A stretch of DNA of 64,000 nucleotides, taken from an uncultured Clostridia bacterium. GTDB taxonomy: Bacteria; Bacillota; Clostridia; TANB77; CAG-508. Within the stretch, counting starts at the first letter, position 1. Every line of letters starts with the position of its first letter. Location: positions 1-64,000 of the forward strand of contig CASCUT010000002.1 in assembly GCA_949155365.1 (NCBI GenBank), in the 5' to 3' direction. A program made the position numbers and the translations under genes. Below are positions 10,588 to 22,186 of this stretch, piece after piece. The notes under the pieces were generated by a model. It saw only the letters and a program-made list of their open reading frames with translations, was not told the origin of the DNA and did no database searches.

Positions 10588-11334
10588 TTGAGTGATATAA
10601 TTAAAACAACATTAATTGGCTTATTTTTTGGAACATTTGGTACTACCATTGGAGGTATTATAGGAATCACTTTTCAAAGGACATCAAATAAATTTTTAAG
10701 TTTCATTCTATCGTTTGCCTCTGGACTTATGCTAGCAATTATATGCTTTGACTTAATACCAGAGGCAATGGAAATTTCTAGTATTATGAATGTGATGATA
10801 GGAATTATAGCAGGAATTATGGTGATGATTGCTTGTGATATTCTAGTTCAAAAAAAGTTTAATGTTTCTTCCAAACGAAATTTTAATACCAATCGTTTAT
10901 TAAAGACAGGAATAATCGTAAGCATTGGGATTGCCCTACATAATTTTCCAGAAGGATTAGCAATCGGGTCTGGGTTTGGTGCTTCTATTACACTAGGCTA
11001 TTCGTTAGCAATAGCCATATGTTTACATGATATCCCAGAAGGCATATCCATGGCAGTGCCAATGAAAAATGGCGGAATGAAAAAAGGAAAAGTAATTCTG
11101 TATGTGATATTATCTGGTATTACAACAGGGATAGGGGCATTCTTTGGGGCACTGGTAGGAGGGATTTCAGAGGAAATCATTAGTATGTGTTTAAGTTTTG
11201 CAGCAGGAGCTATGTTATACATTGTATCCGGAGAATTAATTCCAGAGTCCAATGAACTATATCATGGAAGAATGACAGCAATTGGAAATATGTTTGGATT
11301 TTTACTAGGAATGATGGCAATGAGTATAACCTAA
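10588..11334 (+). CDS. ZIP family metal transporter
   Basis: HNFPEGLAIGSGF and CLHDIPEGISMAVP ZIP motifs; TTG start. Confidence 0.9.
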   Translation: MSDIIKTTLIGLFFGTFGTTIGGIIGITFQRTSNKFLSFILSFASGLMLAIICFDLIPEAMEISSIMNVMIGIIAGIMVMIACDILVQKKFNVSSKRNFNTNRLLKTGIIVSIGIALHNFPEGLAIGSGFGASITLGYSLAIAICLHDIPEGISMAVPMKNGGMKKGKVILYVILSGITTGIGAFFGALVGGISEEIISMCLSFAAGAMLYIVSGELIPESNELYHGRMTAIGNMFGFLLGMMAMSIT

Positions 11335-11376
11335 AAAAAGAGCAGTTGTTTTTAATCAAAAACAACTGCTCTTTTC
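11334..11376. terminator. Bidirectional terminator between convergent genes
   Basis: aaaaagagcagttgtttttaatcaaaaacaactgctctttt. Confidence 0.75.
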
Positions 11377-11421
11377 TATTTTAGTACATTAGAAAGTTCT
11401 AATATACAGATGTTGGAATTG

Positions 11422-13305
11422 TTAGTTTCTCTCATTATTGGAAAACAAAGCGTCAATTTCTGTAGCAGAAAGCATTCCTTTATCAAGTAAAGCACTTACT
11501 AAAAGTTCTAAATAATAATGGTTAGACTCCAGTAAGTCTTGGGCATATTCTCCTGCTTCAGAAACAATTTGGTCGATTTCCATATCAACGGTATCTCGAA
11601 TTTTATCGCTATACATCTGTTCATGTGCTTCGTCCAAATACATTCGATAATAGCTTAAATCAGTGCCAAGCCCATACTTAGTAACCATGTTTTTGGCAAT
11701 TCTAGTGGCACTTTCCAAATCTTTAGAAGCACCAGCGGAAAGTTTACCAGAATACATTTGTTCTGCAATTCTTCCGCCAAGCTGGCAAGCAATTAACTGA
11801 ATGTAGTACTCCTTTGTTCTGGATGGAATGACATCAGTATCGATTTCAAGAACATTAATACCATAGTAATCTTCCGCAGGCATAATAGAAACAGCTAAAA
11901 CCTGATAATCATAAAGTTCTTTTGAAAACCGATGTAACAAATAGTGACCAGCTTCATGATAAGCCAAAGCAGTTTTAATTTCCAAAGGTGTATTTTTGAA
12001 AATTTCTTTATTGGTATTGAAATTCTCTAGAATATCTTCTTTTGTTACTTCCTTTCCACCATACAATTCCGTAGTAGCCATAGATTTGTCAATCAAATCA
12101 AGAGTACGATCTGGATTTTTGGTTTCATAATTAAAGCAAGAAGCATAGAAGATAATAAGGTCAACCAGTTCCTTGGAAATGGAAACACCATGAGAAGCAG
12201 AAAGACGTGCAATCTGATTTTTAATCATGGGATATACCTCATGAATTTTCGGCTCTTTCACATTAATTCGTTCAAATCGACGTTTTAAAGCACCATCTTT
12301 GGAAAAGTAATTTCCATACTCCTCTAAGGTAGTAGCACCAATAACTCGCGTGGTTCCTCTTGCCAAAACAGGCTTTAATACATCACCTAAATCCAATTCC
12401 CCTTCTCGGCAAGCACCTGCACCAAGAACATCATGTATTTCATCAATAAATAAAATGCAGTTAGGTTGACTTTCTAAAAAAGCAACTAACTTTTGAAAAC
12501 GTTCTTCGGCAGAGCCACGGAATTGGGTACCTGCTACAATTGCATTTACATCCAAAGAAACCAAAACAGAATCTTTAAATTTAGCAGGACAATTTCCTGT
12601 TACAATCATCCAAGTAAACTTCTCTACTAAAGCAGTCTTTCCGACGCCAGGTTCACCTACTAATACAGCATTACGTTTCGTGTCTTTTGCTAAAATGCGA
12701 ATAAGACTGAGTGTTTCTTTATCCCGCCCCAAAATGTGGCAAGAAACTTCATCAGGAGAATACGTATCATTAAAAACAGTGAGACAATTGATTAATTCAT
12801 GGGGGATTTTGATCATAGTGTTGGCCTCCTTATTTAATTGATTGTTTGGTTTTGGGTAGATATCACATTTTCTTAAAAGGCTTTCGAAAACCGTAGGCAT
12901 ACATTCCGACATGGCTGCTAATAATTCATTACAACCAAAAGCGTCATTCTCATAATATTCAGAAGCAATAAAAGTAGCTTTCTCAAAGATAGCTGACAAT
13001 TCTTCTGAAATGAAGAAACTTTGGAGAGGATAAGGAAATGCCAAAAGATTCATTGGTTTTTGTGCATGACATAAAATTTTATTCTCATTCAAAATTTCTG
13101 TCATAATTCTCTCTATATCTTGACTGGAAAGTCCTGAGCGAATAAGCCGGCGATATAGAGGAGAATCGTTAAGAGAATTTAAAGCAACAAAGCAAGCTAA
13201 GTCAGTAACGCAGGGATGTTTGCATTTGATAGAAATTTGATACGCTAATGAAAAAACTTTTAAAAGTTCTGCGCTAAAACGAAAATTCCTTTGGTTATCA
13301 TTCAT
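11422..13305 (-). CDS. Hybrid AAA+ metalloprotease: Clp_N-like domain, ClpA/B/C D1-type AAA+, FtsH-type M41 peptidase
   Basis: N-terminal Clp_N-like repeats; LGRDKETLSL, GEPGVGKTALVE, ILFIDEIHDVLGAG, GATTLEEYGNYFSKDGALKRRFE; then YHEAGHYLLHRF (HEXXH) and GGRIAEQMYSGKLSAGASKDLESATRIAKNMVTKYGLG (M41). Confidence 0.9.
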   Translation of the reverse strand: MNDNQRNFRFSAELLKVFSLAYQISIKCKHPCVTDLACFVALNSLNDSPLYRRLIRSGLSSQDIERIMTEILNENKILCHAQKPMNLLAFPYPLQSFFISEELSAIFEKATFIASEYYENDAFGCNELLAAMSECMPTVFESLLRKCDIYPKPNNQLNKEANTMIKIPHELINCLTVFNDTYSPDEVSCHILGRDKETLSLIRILAKDTKRNAVLVGEPGVGKTALVEKFTWMIVTGNCPAKFKDSVLVSLDVNAIVAGTQFRGSAEERFQKLVAFLESQPNCILFIDEIHDVLGAGACREGELDLGDVLKPVLARGTTRVIGATTLEEYGNYFSKDGALKRRFERINVKEPKIHEVYPMIKNQIARLSASHGVSISKELVDLIIFYASCFNYETKNPDRTLDLIDKSMATTELYGGKEVTKEDILENFNTNKEIFKNTPLEIKTALAYHEAGHYLLHRFSKELYDYQVLAVSIMPAEDYYGINVLEIDTDVIPSRTKEYYIQLIACQLGGRIAEQMYSGKLSAGASKDLESATRIAKNMVTKYGLGTDLSYYRMYLDEAHEQMYSDKIRDTVDMEIDQIVSEAGEYAQDLLESNHYYLELLVSALLDKGMLSATEIDALFSNNERN

Positions 13306-13455
13306 ATAAAATTCCTCCATCTTGTTAGATTATTAAAAGTTACATAATGCATTTTACTTCAAAATAGTATCAAATGTCAATAGGTAACATAAGAAAAAAC
13401 TTGAATTAATACAAAAAAATAGTATAATAATAAAAAAGAAGAAGGGAAGAAAACA

Positions 13456-13923
13456 ATGAAAATCATGTTTATTTGTACAGGAAATATTTGTAGAAGTGCA
13501 ATGGCAGAAGGAATGATGAAAAAAATAGTAAAAGAAGAAAACATAGAAGCACAGGTTTATTCTTGTGGAATTTATGCAGAAACGGGAGATTATGCAACTT
13601 ACAATGCGATAGAAGCAGTAAAAGAATATGAGGTAGATATTAGCTTACATAGAGCCACTAATATAAGAGAATCTCAAATAGAAGAAATGGACTTAATCCT
13701 TTGTGCCACCATATCTCATAAACAAAGTGTCCTATATTTACACCCTACGTTAGAAGGAAAGGTATATACCATGAAAGAATATGCAAACCTTGATAAAAAC
13801 GGACAAGATTTAGATATCAAAGATCCATGGGGATATAATGAAAACGTCTATTATCATTGTGCATTAGAAATTGAGGAGTGTTTAACAAAGATAGTAGAAA
13901 AGTTAAAAAAGGAACAAAAATAG
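13456..13923 (+). CDS. Low-molecular-weight protein tyrosine/arginine phosphatase
   Basis: MFICTGNICRSAMAEG P-loop, IKDPWG. Confidence 0.92.
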   Translation: MKIMFICTGNICRSAMAEGMMKKIVKEENIEAQVYSCGIYAETGDYATYNAIEAVKEYEVDISLHRATNIRESQIEEMDLILCATISHKQSVLYLHPTLEGKVYTMKEYANLDKNGQDLDIKDPWGYNENVYYHCALEIEECLTKIVEKLKKEQK

Positions 13924-14116
13924 AACATAATTTAGAGAAAGAAACAATAACAAAAGGGAATTAAAAACAGCAAAAAAGCTAGAACAAATTTTTTGTGTAA
14001 ATTTTAAATGTTCGCTAGACAAGTAAGAAAAAATAGTATAGACTAAGAAACATAGAAAATGCAATAACAGTAGAATACAAGAAAAAAATGAAACATGTCA
14101 ATAAGGAGAAAATAAA

Positions 14117-16441
14117 ATGCAAGAATTAATAGAAGGATTAAATAATAAACAAAAAGAAGCGGTACTACAGACAGAAGGACCATGCCTAGTGATTGCAGGA
14201 GCAGGAAGTGGAAAAACAAAAGTATTAACGCACAAAATTGCTTATTTAATAGCCGAAAAACATGTTACACCATGGAATATATTAGCGATCACCTTTACCA
14301 ACAAAGCAGCCAACGAAATGAAAGAAAGAATTGAAAAACTAGTAGGAGATGTTGCAAAAGACATCTGGATGGGAACATTCCACTCTATTTGTGTGCGTAT
14401 CTTAAGAAAATACATTGACCGAATAGGGTTTGACTCTTCTTTTATCATTTTTGATACCAGTGATCAAAGAACCTTAATAAAAGAATGTCTAAAAGCCTTA
14501 AACATCGATGATAAAATGTTTACGGATAGAAGCGTTTTAGCAGAAATAAGCAATGCTAAAAATGAAATGTTAGAGCCAGCAAGTTATTTAGCAAAATACA
14601 CAGGAGATTTCCGAAGAGAAAAAATAGGAGAAATCTACAGTATGTATCAAAGACGTCTAAAAGAAAATAATGCCATAGACTTCGATGATATCATCAATTT
14701 CACCATCCGAATATTAACGGAAAATCCAGACGCTTTAGAATACTATACTGAAAAATTCAACTATGTATTAGTAGACGAATATCAAGATACCAACAAAGCA
14801 CAATTCACATTAGTAACCATACTAGCTTCTCGATATGGAAACATTACAGTAGTAGGAGATAACGACCAAGGAATCTATAGCTTCCGTGGAGCAGATATAT
14901 CCAATATTTTGAACTTTGAAAAAGACTTTCCAGGAACCAAAATCATAAAACTAGAGCAAAACTATCGTTGTACAGGAAATATCCTAAAAACAGCAAATGC
15001 AGTTATCAAAAACAATGAAGCTAAATATGAAAAAAAACTATGGACAGAAAATGAAGAAGGAAGTCTACCTTGTATTTATCAGGGAGAGGATGAATACGAT
15101 GAGGCAAGATATATCGTAGAACAAATCAATCACTTAAAACGTGAAGAATACTTAAACTACAATAACTACGCTATCTTATACCGTATGAACTCGCAATCAA
15201 GAGCAATAGAAGATATCTTAAGAAGAGAAGATATTCCCTATAAAATAATAGGTGGACTAAAATTCTATGAAAGAAAAGAAATCAAAGATACCATTGCTTA
15301 TCTACGTCTCATTGCAAATACAGCAGATAATTTATCCTTAAAAAGAATTATCAATGAGCCAAAACGTGGGATAGGAAAAACCAGTATAGACCAGATTGAC
15401 CAAATAGCACAAGAAAATGGAATATCGATGTATGAAGTAATTAAACATGCAGACCAATATGGACTAAACCGTGTCTATGCAAACGCAAGAGAATTTATAG
15501 AATGCATCGAAGAAATGAGAAGCCAAAAAGAAGAATTAGAAATTTCGGAACTAATCAAACAGGTATTAAACAAAAGTGGATACACCAAAGCATTAGAATT
15601 AGAAAACACAATAGAAGCAGAAAGTAGATTGCAAAACATAGAGGAATTACTAACGGTAGCAATTGAATTTGAAGAAGAATTAGCAGAAAACTCTCTAAAT
15701 GACTTCTTAGAAAGTATTACACTCTCTAGCGATATAGACAACTTAGAAGAAGCGGAAGAATCCGTAACATTAATGACACTTCACAGTGCAAAAGGACTAG
15801 AATTTCCAGTTGTATTCTTAGTAGGAATGGAAGAAGGAATTTTCCCAGGTTATAAATCCATTGGAGAACCACAAGAACTAGAAGAAGAAAGACGTCTATT
15901 CTATGTAGGAATTACAAGAGCAAAACAAAACTTATATTTAACTTGTGCAAAACATAGAACCATATTTGGTTCAACCAGTTACAATGCAATTTCACGTTTT
16001 ATCAAAGAAATTCCACAAGACTTATTAGAAGGATTCGATGAAATAGAACCAAAAAAAGAAGAAACCTTTGCCGATTCAAACTATGGATGGTCATATGGAA
16101 CCAATTTTGCTGGAAAAGTCAAAACCTACCGATTCGAAGAACCAAGCAAACAAGCAGTAGCAAGTAGTATATCCACATCAAAAGCAAAAAATGGGGAAAA
16201 CGTAACAGGATTTGCGTTCCGAACAGCAGAAAGTTTCCTAAACAATTTAAATAAACCAAAAGGAGAAGTAGATATTACAGCTTATAAAGCAGGAATGCGT
16301 ATCTATCATAAAAAATTTGGAGAAGGAACCATAAATACCATCGAGCAAGAAGGGGAAGATGCAAAAGTAGATATTAACTTTGATAAAGCAGGGCACAAAC
16401 GATTAATGGCAAAATATGCAGGATTAGAAATTATAGAATAA
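14117..16441 (+). CDS. pcrA: UvrD/PcrA-type DNA helicase
   Basis: GAGSGKTKVLTHKIAYLI, LAITFTNKAANEMKER, VDEYQDTNKAQF, TLMTLHSAKGLEFPVVF. Confidence 0.95.
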   Translation: MQELIEGLNNKQKEAVLQTEGPCLVIAGAGSGKTKVLTHKIAYLIAEKHVTPWNILAITFTNKAANEMKERIEKLVGDVAKDIWMGTFHSICVRILRKYIDRIGFDSSFIIFDTSDQRTLIKECLKALNIDDKMFTDRSVLAEISNAKNEMLEPASYLAKYTGDFRREKIGEIYSMYQRRLKENNAIDFDDIINFTIRILTENPDALEYYTEKFNYVLVDEYQDTNKAQFTLVTILASRYGNITVVGDNDQGIYSFRGADISNILNFEKDFPGTKIIKLEQNYRCTGNILKTANAVIKNNEAKYEKKLWTENEEGSLPCIYQGEDEYDEARYIVEQINHLKREEYLNYNNYAILYRMNSQSRAIEDILRREDIPYKIIGGLKFYERKEIKDTIAYLRLIANTADNLSLKRIINEPKRGIGKTSIDQIDQIAQENGISMYEVIKHADQYGLNRVYANAREFIECIEEMRSQKEELEISELIKQVLNKSGYTKALELENTIEAESRLQNIEELLTVAIEFEEELAENSLNDFLESITLSSDIDNLEEAEESVTLMTLHSAKGLEFPVVFLVGMEEGIFPGYKSIGEPQELEEERRLFYVGITRAKQNLYLTCAKHRTIFGSTSYNAISRFIKEIPQDLLEGFDEIEPKKEETFADSNYGWSYGTNFAGKVKTYRFEEPSKQAVASSISTSKAKNGENVTGFAFRTAESFLNNLNKPKGEVDITAYKAGMRIYHKKFGEGTINTIEQEGEDAKVDINFDKAGHKRLMAKYAGLEIIE

Positions 16442-16453
16442 AAGGAGAAAAAA

Positions 16454-17008
16454 ATGAAAAAAATAATGGTAGATATGGATGATGTCATTTGTGAAGGCGG
16501 ATTTTTAGCCTTAGTAAATGAATTTTTAGGAACGAATTACCAAAAAGAAGAAATCAAAACCTACTATATTCAAGACTTAATACCAAAAGAAAGATATGCA
16601 GAATGGGGAGAATTTTTTAATAGTAAAAATGTATATGATCATTGTAAAATGCTAAAAGATGTTTATGAAGTCCTAGAAAAGCTATCCAAACAATACGAAA
16701 TTTATATTACAACAGCCTACATATTCCGTGATAATGAAGAATATTCTGCCAAAAACTTAAAAAATAAGTTTGAATATCTATACGAAAATTTACCATTTAT
16801 ATCACCAGAAAATTTCATTTTTACCACAAACAAAGAAATCATAGACTGTGAAATAAAAATCGATGACAAGCTAAGTAATTTAAAAGGAAAAGCAGAAACA
16901 AAACTATTATTCACAGCATATCATAACAAAGAAATCACCGAAGAAGAACTAAAACAACAACATGTCATACGTGTAAACAGTTGGAAAGAAATAGAACAAA
17001 TATTATAA
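16454..17008 (+). CDS. 5'(3')-deoxyribonucleotidase-like HAD protein (NT5C family)
   Basis: MVDMDDVICEGG HAD motif I. Confidence 0.75.
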   Translation: MKKIMVDMDDVICEGGFLALVNEFLGTNYQKEEIKTYYIQDLIPKERYAEWGEFFNSKNVYDHCKMLKDVYEVLEKLSKQYEIYITTAYIFRDNEEYSAKNLKNKFEYLYENLPFISPENFIFTTNKEIIDCEIKIDDKLSNLKGKAETKLLFTAYHNKEITEEELKQQHVIRVNSWKEIEQIL

Positions 17009-17013
17009 ATAAA

Positions 17014-17053
17014 GAAAAAAGATAGAATTTTGTTAAAAATCTATCTTTTTTTA
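17014..17053 (+). terminator. Rho-independent terminator
   Basis: aaaaaagatagaattttgttaaaaatctatctttttt. Confidence 0.65.
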
Positions 17054-17139
17054 TATTGGAAAAATAGAAAAATAAAAGAATAAGAAATAAAAAAAAGCAA
17101 ATACTAGAAATAAAATGAGGAAAGAAAGGAAGGAAAACA

Positions 17140-17328
17140 ATGGCAAATCTAACACAAGTAGAACTACAAAACTTAAGACACTTAATCGGTTCATACGAAA
17201 CCTCCTATCAAAAACTAAATGTCTATGCCTCACAAGCCGTAGACCCGCAAATTAAGCAAATATTCACCAAATCTGCGCAAGACACTTTAAATACCAAACA
17301 AAAATTAATGTCATTTCTAAACAACTGA
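17140..17328 (+). CDS. Small CotF/spore-coat-like protein
   Basis: LTQVELQNLRHLIGSYETSYQKLNVYASQAVDPQIKQIF resembles spore coat CotF-type helices; RBS gaaaggaagg. Confidence 0.55.
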   Translation: MANLTQVELQNLRHLIGSYETSYQKLNVYASQAVDPQIKQIFTKSAQDTLNTKQKLMSFLNN

Positions 17329-17432
17329 CCATGGAGGATGTTTCCTTTTGGTTAATCTGTTCCAAAGGAACAAGAAAAATAAAAAACAAAAGACCAAAAG
17401 GGACAGATTAACCAAAAAACGTCCCCAATGGT
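17327..17432. repeat. Imperfect inverted repeat (GGGGACG-type REP-like element)
   Basis: gaccatggaggatgtttccttttggttaatctgttcc ... gggacagattaaccaaaaaacgtccccaatggtc. Confidence 0.65.
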
Positions 17433-17447
17433 CAAAAGGAGGAAAAA

Positions 17448-17693
17448 ATGGATGAAAAAACAATGGTAAATGATATCTTAAGTAATGTAAAATCCAATCT
17501 AGTAATGTACCAAAATGTTATTTCAGAAGCAGAAAACATGCAACTTAGACAAGCTATTCAAGCAATACGAAATAATGATGAAAGTTTTCAGTATGAGCTA
17601 TTTAAAGTAGCACAAACAAAAGGATATTATAAACCAGCAGAACCAGCTACTGCGATTGAAATAGAGACAGTAAAAAATGAATTACAAGGATAA
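17448..17693 (+). CDS. Small spore-coat-like protein (CotF family-like)
   Basis: DEKTMVNDILSNVKSNLVMYQNVISEAENMQLRQAIQAIRNNDESFQYELFKVAQTKGYYKPA. Confidence 0.65.
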   Translation: MDEKTMVNDILSNVKSNLVMYQNVISEAENMQLRQAIQAIRNNDESFQYELFKVAQTKGYYKPAEPATAIEIETVKNELQG

Positions 17694-17863
17694 AAGGGAG
17701 GTTGGACTTTCAATCTCCAACCTCAAAAAAAGGAGTATACCCATCAAAAAAGGAGATAATCCTACGGAAATAAGAAAAAACGTCAAAAATAGCGTAAAAT
17801 AAAATTTGCCAAAAACGGGTAAAATTAGATAAAATAACACTATCAAATTAAAAAAGATAGGGG

Positions 17864-18889
17864 TTGTTAACAATCGGTACGATGAAAAAAGCCATTGTTC
17901 ATATACGAACTTGGACTAAATTTACCATATTAATCACACTAACTGCTTTTTTTATGATAGGAGCAATTTCCTATATCTATAAACCAATTTATAGTGTAAC
18001 ATTAAAGGGAGAATTAGTAGGGTATAGTGAAAACAAAAGCAAATTACAACAAAGAATTAATGAATACATAGAAAATGGAAATGGAGAAAATATTGCATTT
18101 GTAGAAATAAACGAATTACCAGAATATAAACTTTGTTTCCTAAAGAAAAATGTTCCTACCAATGACGAAGAAATTTTTACGAAAGTCATTGCAGAAGGAA
18201 AGAACTATTATAAATATTATGCGATTGCAGTAAGCAATGAAGAAAAAGCATATGTGTCTACTTTTGAAGAGGCACAACAAGTAATAGATGGACTAAAAAA
18301 TAAAAACAGTAATAATAAAGATAATTTATCCATCGTTGAGAAATATGAAACAGAACTAAAAGAATTTTCCAATGTAGAAAAATGTGTAGCAGATTTATAT
18401 GTAAAAAAAGTAGTAAAAAAAGTTACATCTTCTTACGCAGTAGCGGCAAAAGGAGTTAATACATCAGGAAAAAAAGTAGAATTAGGAATTTCTTTAATTA
18501 GACCAGTTTCTGGAACCGTTACTTCAAGATTTGGAAGCAGATGGGGAAGAAGTCATAAAGGAATTGATATAGGAGCACCAAGAGGAAGTGGAATAAAAGC
18601 AGCAGCAGGAGGAACCGTTACAACAGTTCAAACTGGTTGTACTCATAACTATAATGGAAGTTGTAGTTGCGGAGGAGGCTATGGAAACTATTTAATTATT
18701 ACACACGGAAATGGAGTGCAAACCTTGTATGGACACTGCACCTCAATCTTAGTAAAAACAGGTCAAAAAGTATCACAAGGTCAATCTATTGCAACTGTAG
18801 GAAGCACTGGAAATTCCTTTGGGAATCACTTGCACTTAGAAATTAGAGTGGGAGGCATAGCACAAAATCCACAAAACTATTTATACTAA
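17864..18889 (+). CDS. M23 (LytM-like) peptidoglycan endopeptidase with N-terminal TM, Cys-rich insertion
   Basis: SRFGSRWGRSHKGIDIGAPRGSGIKAAAGG...YGNYLIITHGNGVQTLYGHCTS...GNHLHLEIRVGG. Confidence 0.88.
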   Translation: MLTIGTMKKAIVHIRTWTKFTILITLTAFFMIGAISYIYKPIYSVTLKGELVGYSENKSKLQQRINEYIENGNGENIAFVEINELPEYKLCFLKKNVPTNDEEIFTKVIAEGKNYYKYYAIAVSNEEKAYVSTFEEAQQVIDGLKNKNSNNKDNLSIVEKYETELKEFSNVEKCVADLYVKKVVKKVTSSYAVAAKGVNTSGKKVELGISLIRPVSGTVTSRFGSRWGRSHKGIDIGAPRGSGIKAAAGGTVTTVQTGCTHNYNGSCSCGGGYGNYLIITHGNGVQTLYGHCTSILVKTGQKVSQGQSIATVGSTGNSFGNHLHLEIRVGGIAQNPQNYLY

Positions 18890-18962
18890 TCACTTTTTTG
18901 AATGTTTTCCCAAAAAACATAGGAAAAGAATAGAAAACATAGATAGAAAACAAAAACGAAAA

Positions 18963-19009
18963 AAGAACCAAAAAGATTAGAAAAACTTTAATCCTTTTGG
19001 TTCTTTTTT
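18963..19009 (+). terminator. Rho-independent terminator
   Basis: aagaaccaaaaagatta...taatccttttggttcttttttc. Confidence 0.65.
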
Positions 19010-19107
19010 CATTTTTGTTTCTATAATAGAACAATTTCTATACTATGGCTTATTCGTATCCATAAGATAGAATATGACAAATGCATATCTAAAAATTTTG
19101 AAAAACA

Positions 19108-19728
19108 TTAAACAAAATATTTCATTCCATGCTGAATCGCATTATGTTTTAATACTAGTGTTCCAGATTCTGCAAGTTTTGCAGTAAAAACTTTAGAATG
19201 ACTTACAAAAACAGCAAATTCTGGAATGCAAGAAAATAGCCTCTTTACATTAGGAAAAGACAGATTAATTTCGCTTAACACTAAATAGTAAGTATTGTGA
19301 TATTCATACAATAGTACTTTTTGTGCTAAATTGCTTGCCTTTCCGTAATGGTCTTTAAAAAAAGTAATAAAAGAGCAGAAATCATCAAAATTAGCAAAAG
19401 AATAAACCACTTGCGATTCCTCTGTACTTGCTCTTTTTCTTCTAATATGTACCTTTTTTCTGAGAGAATTCTTTGCTTTTTCCGGAAGGGTTCTAGTAAC
19501 GGTTAATACAAAATCACCACCAGCTAAAGCTAATGCTTCAATACGAATCAGATAATCTTTCGTAACAAAGCCAATTTCTTTTTCAGCCTCTTCTAGCATA
19601 TCGAAAAATAAATCTTGCGATTCTAAAGAATTGGACATAAAAGAATGAAAGTCAATGTCCTTTTTTACTAAGTCTTCTTGACTTAATGTAATCCTAATTT
19701 TATTTTCTTCTAATTTTTCAAAACGCAT
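19108..19728 (-). CDS. mecA: Adaptor protein MecA
   Basis: MRFEKLEENKIRITLSQEDLVKKDIDFHSFMSNSLESQDLFFDMLEEAEKEIGF; RBS aggaggag upstream. Confidence 0.85.
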   Translation of the reverse strand: MRFEKLEENKIRITLSQEDLVKKDIDFHSFMSNSLESQDLFFDMLEEAEKEIGFVTKDYLIRIEALALAGGDFVLTVTRTLPEKAKNSLRKKVHIRRKRASTEESQVVYSFANFDDFCSFITFFKDHYGKASNLAQKVLLYEYHNTYYLVLSEINLSFPNVKRLFSCIPEFAVFVSHSKVFTAKLAESGTLVLKHNAIQHGMKYFV

Positions 19729-19987
19729 TCTATGTCTCCTCCTCATTGTTTATACCTATATTATAACACCATATTCATGCAAAAGAAATGAGTAATATTT
19801 GGTAATTATTATATAATATGAAATATCTTAAAAAAACGTACTATACAATATAACATAGATTCCAGAAAAAGGAAAGAGAAAAAATAGGAAAAAATCAGAT
19901 TTTTTCTTGTACGTGCCTTGAAAAAAAGGAAAAATGAATATATAATAGGAAGCGTTAAAACAAAAGAAAGAGAAAGGAAGTTAAAAA

Positions 19988-20245
19988 ATGGCAACAAGAG
20001 AAAAAAATATATGGATTTTATTAATATTTATTTTATCAGGACTAGTAATTGGGGGATTATTAGGAGAATTAGCAGGGAAAGTAGACTTTTTATGGTGGCT
20101 AAGCTATGGAGAAAGTTTTGGACTATCCAATCCAATCCAATTAGACTTAAACATTGTACAAATTTCCTTTGGTTTAATGGTAAAAATAAATATTGCAAGT
20201 ATCATTGGAATGATTATTGCCATCTTAGTATATCGTAAAGTGTAG
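19988..20245 (+). CDS. DUF4321-like small membrane protein
   Basis: WILLIFILSGLVIGGLLGELAGKVDFLWWLSYGESFGLSNPIQLDLNIVQISFGLMVKINIASIIGMIIAILVYRKV. Confidence 0.7.
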   Translation: MATREKNIWILLIFILSGLVIGGLLGELAGKVDFLWWLSYGESFGLSNPIQLDLNIVQISFGLMVKINIASIIGMIIAILVYRKV

Positions 20246-20282
20246 TAAAAAAATAGAATAGGGGCTTAAAGAAAGGAAGAAT

Positions 20283-22032
<1,750 letters not shown>

Positions 22033-22186
22033 CAAAAAAGACAGCAATTTTATCTAGAAATTTACCTAGAGAAAGGGTTTTAAAACTACAAAATCATAGG
22101 ATAGCAGGAACCTATCTGCAAGTAGCAATAACCACAAGTAGTAGCAGTTACCAAAAGGGGAAAAGTCCAAAAAGGAGAGAAGCCAA

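Noticed and set aside
17448-17880. Intergenic CGG at about 17764 and 17817 as hidden frameshift sites
   Set aside because: No coding continuity or homology on either side; the region appears non-coding.
19918-20238. 106-aa plus-strand ORF
   Set aside because: Overlaps the DUF4321-like gene in another frame; composition not protein-like.
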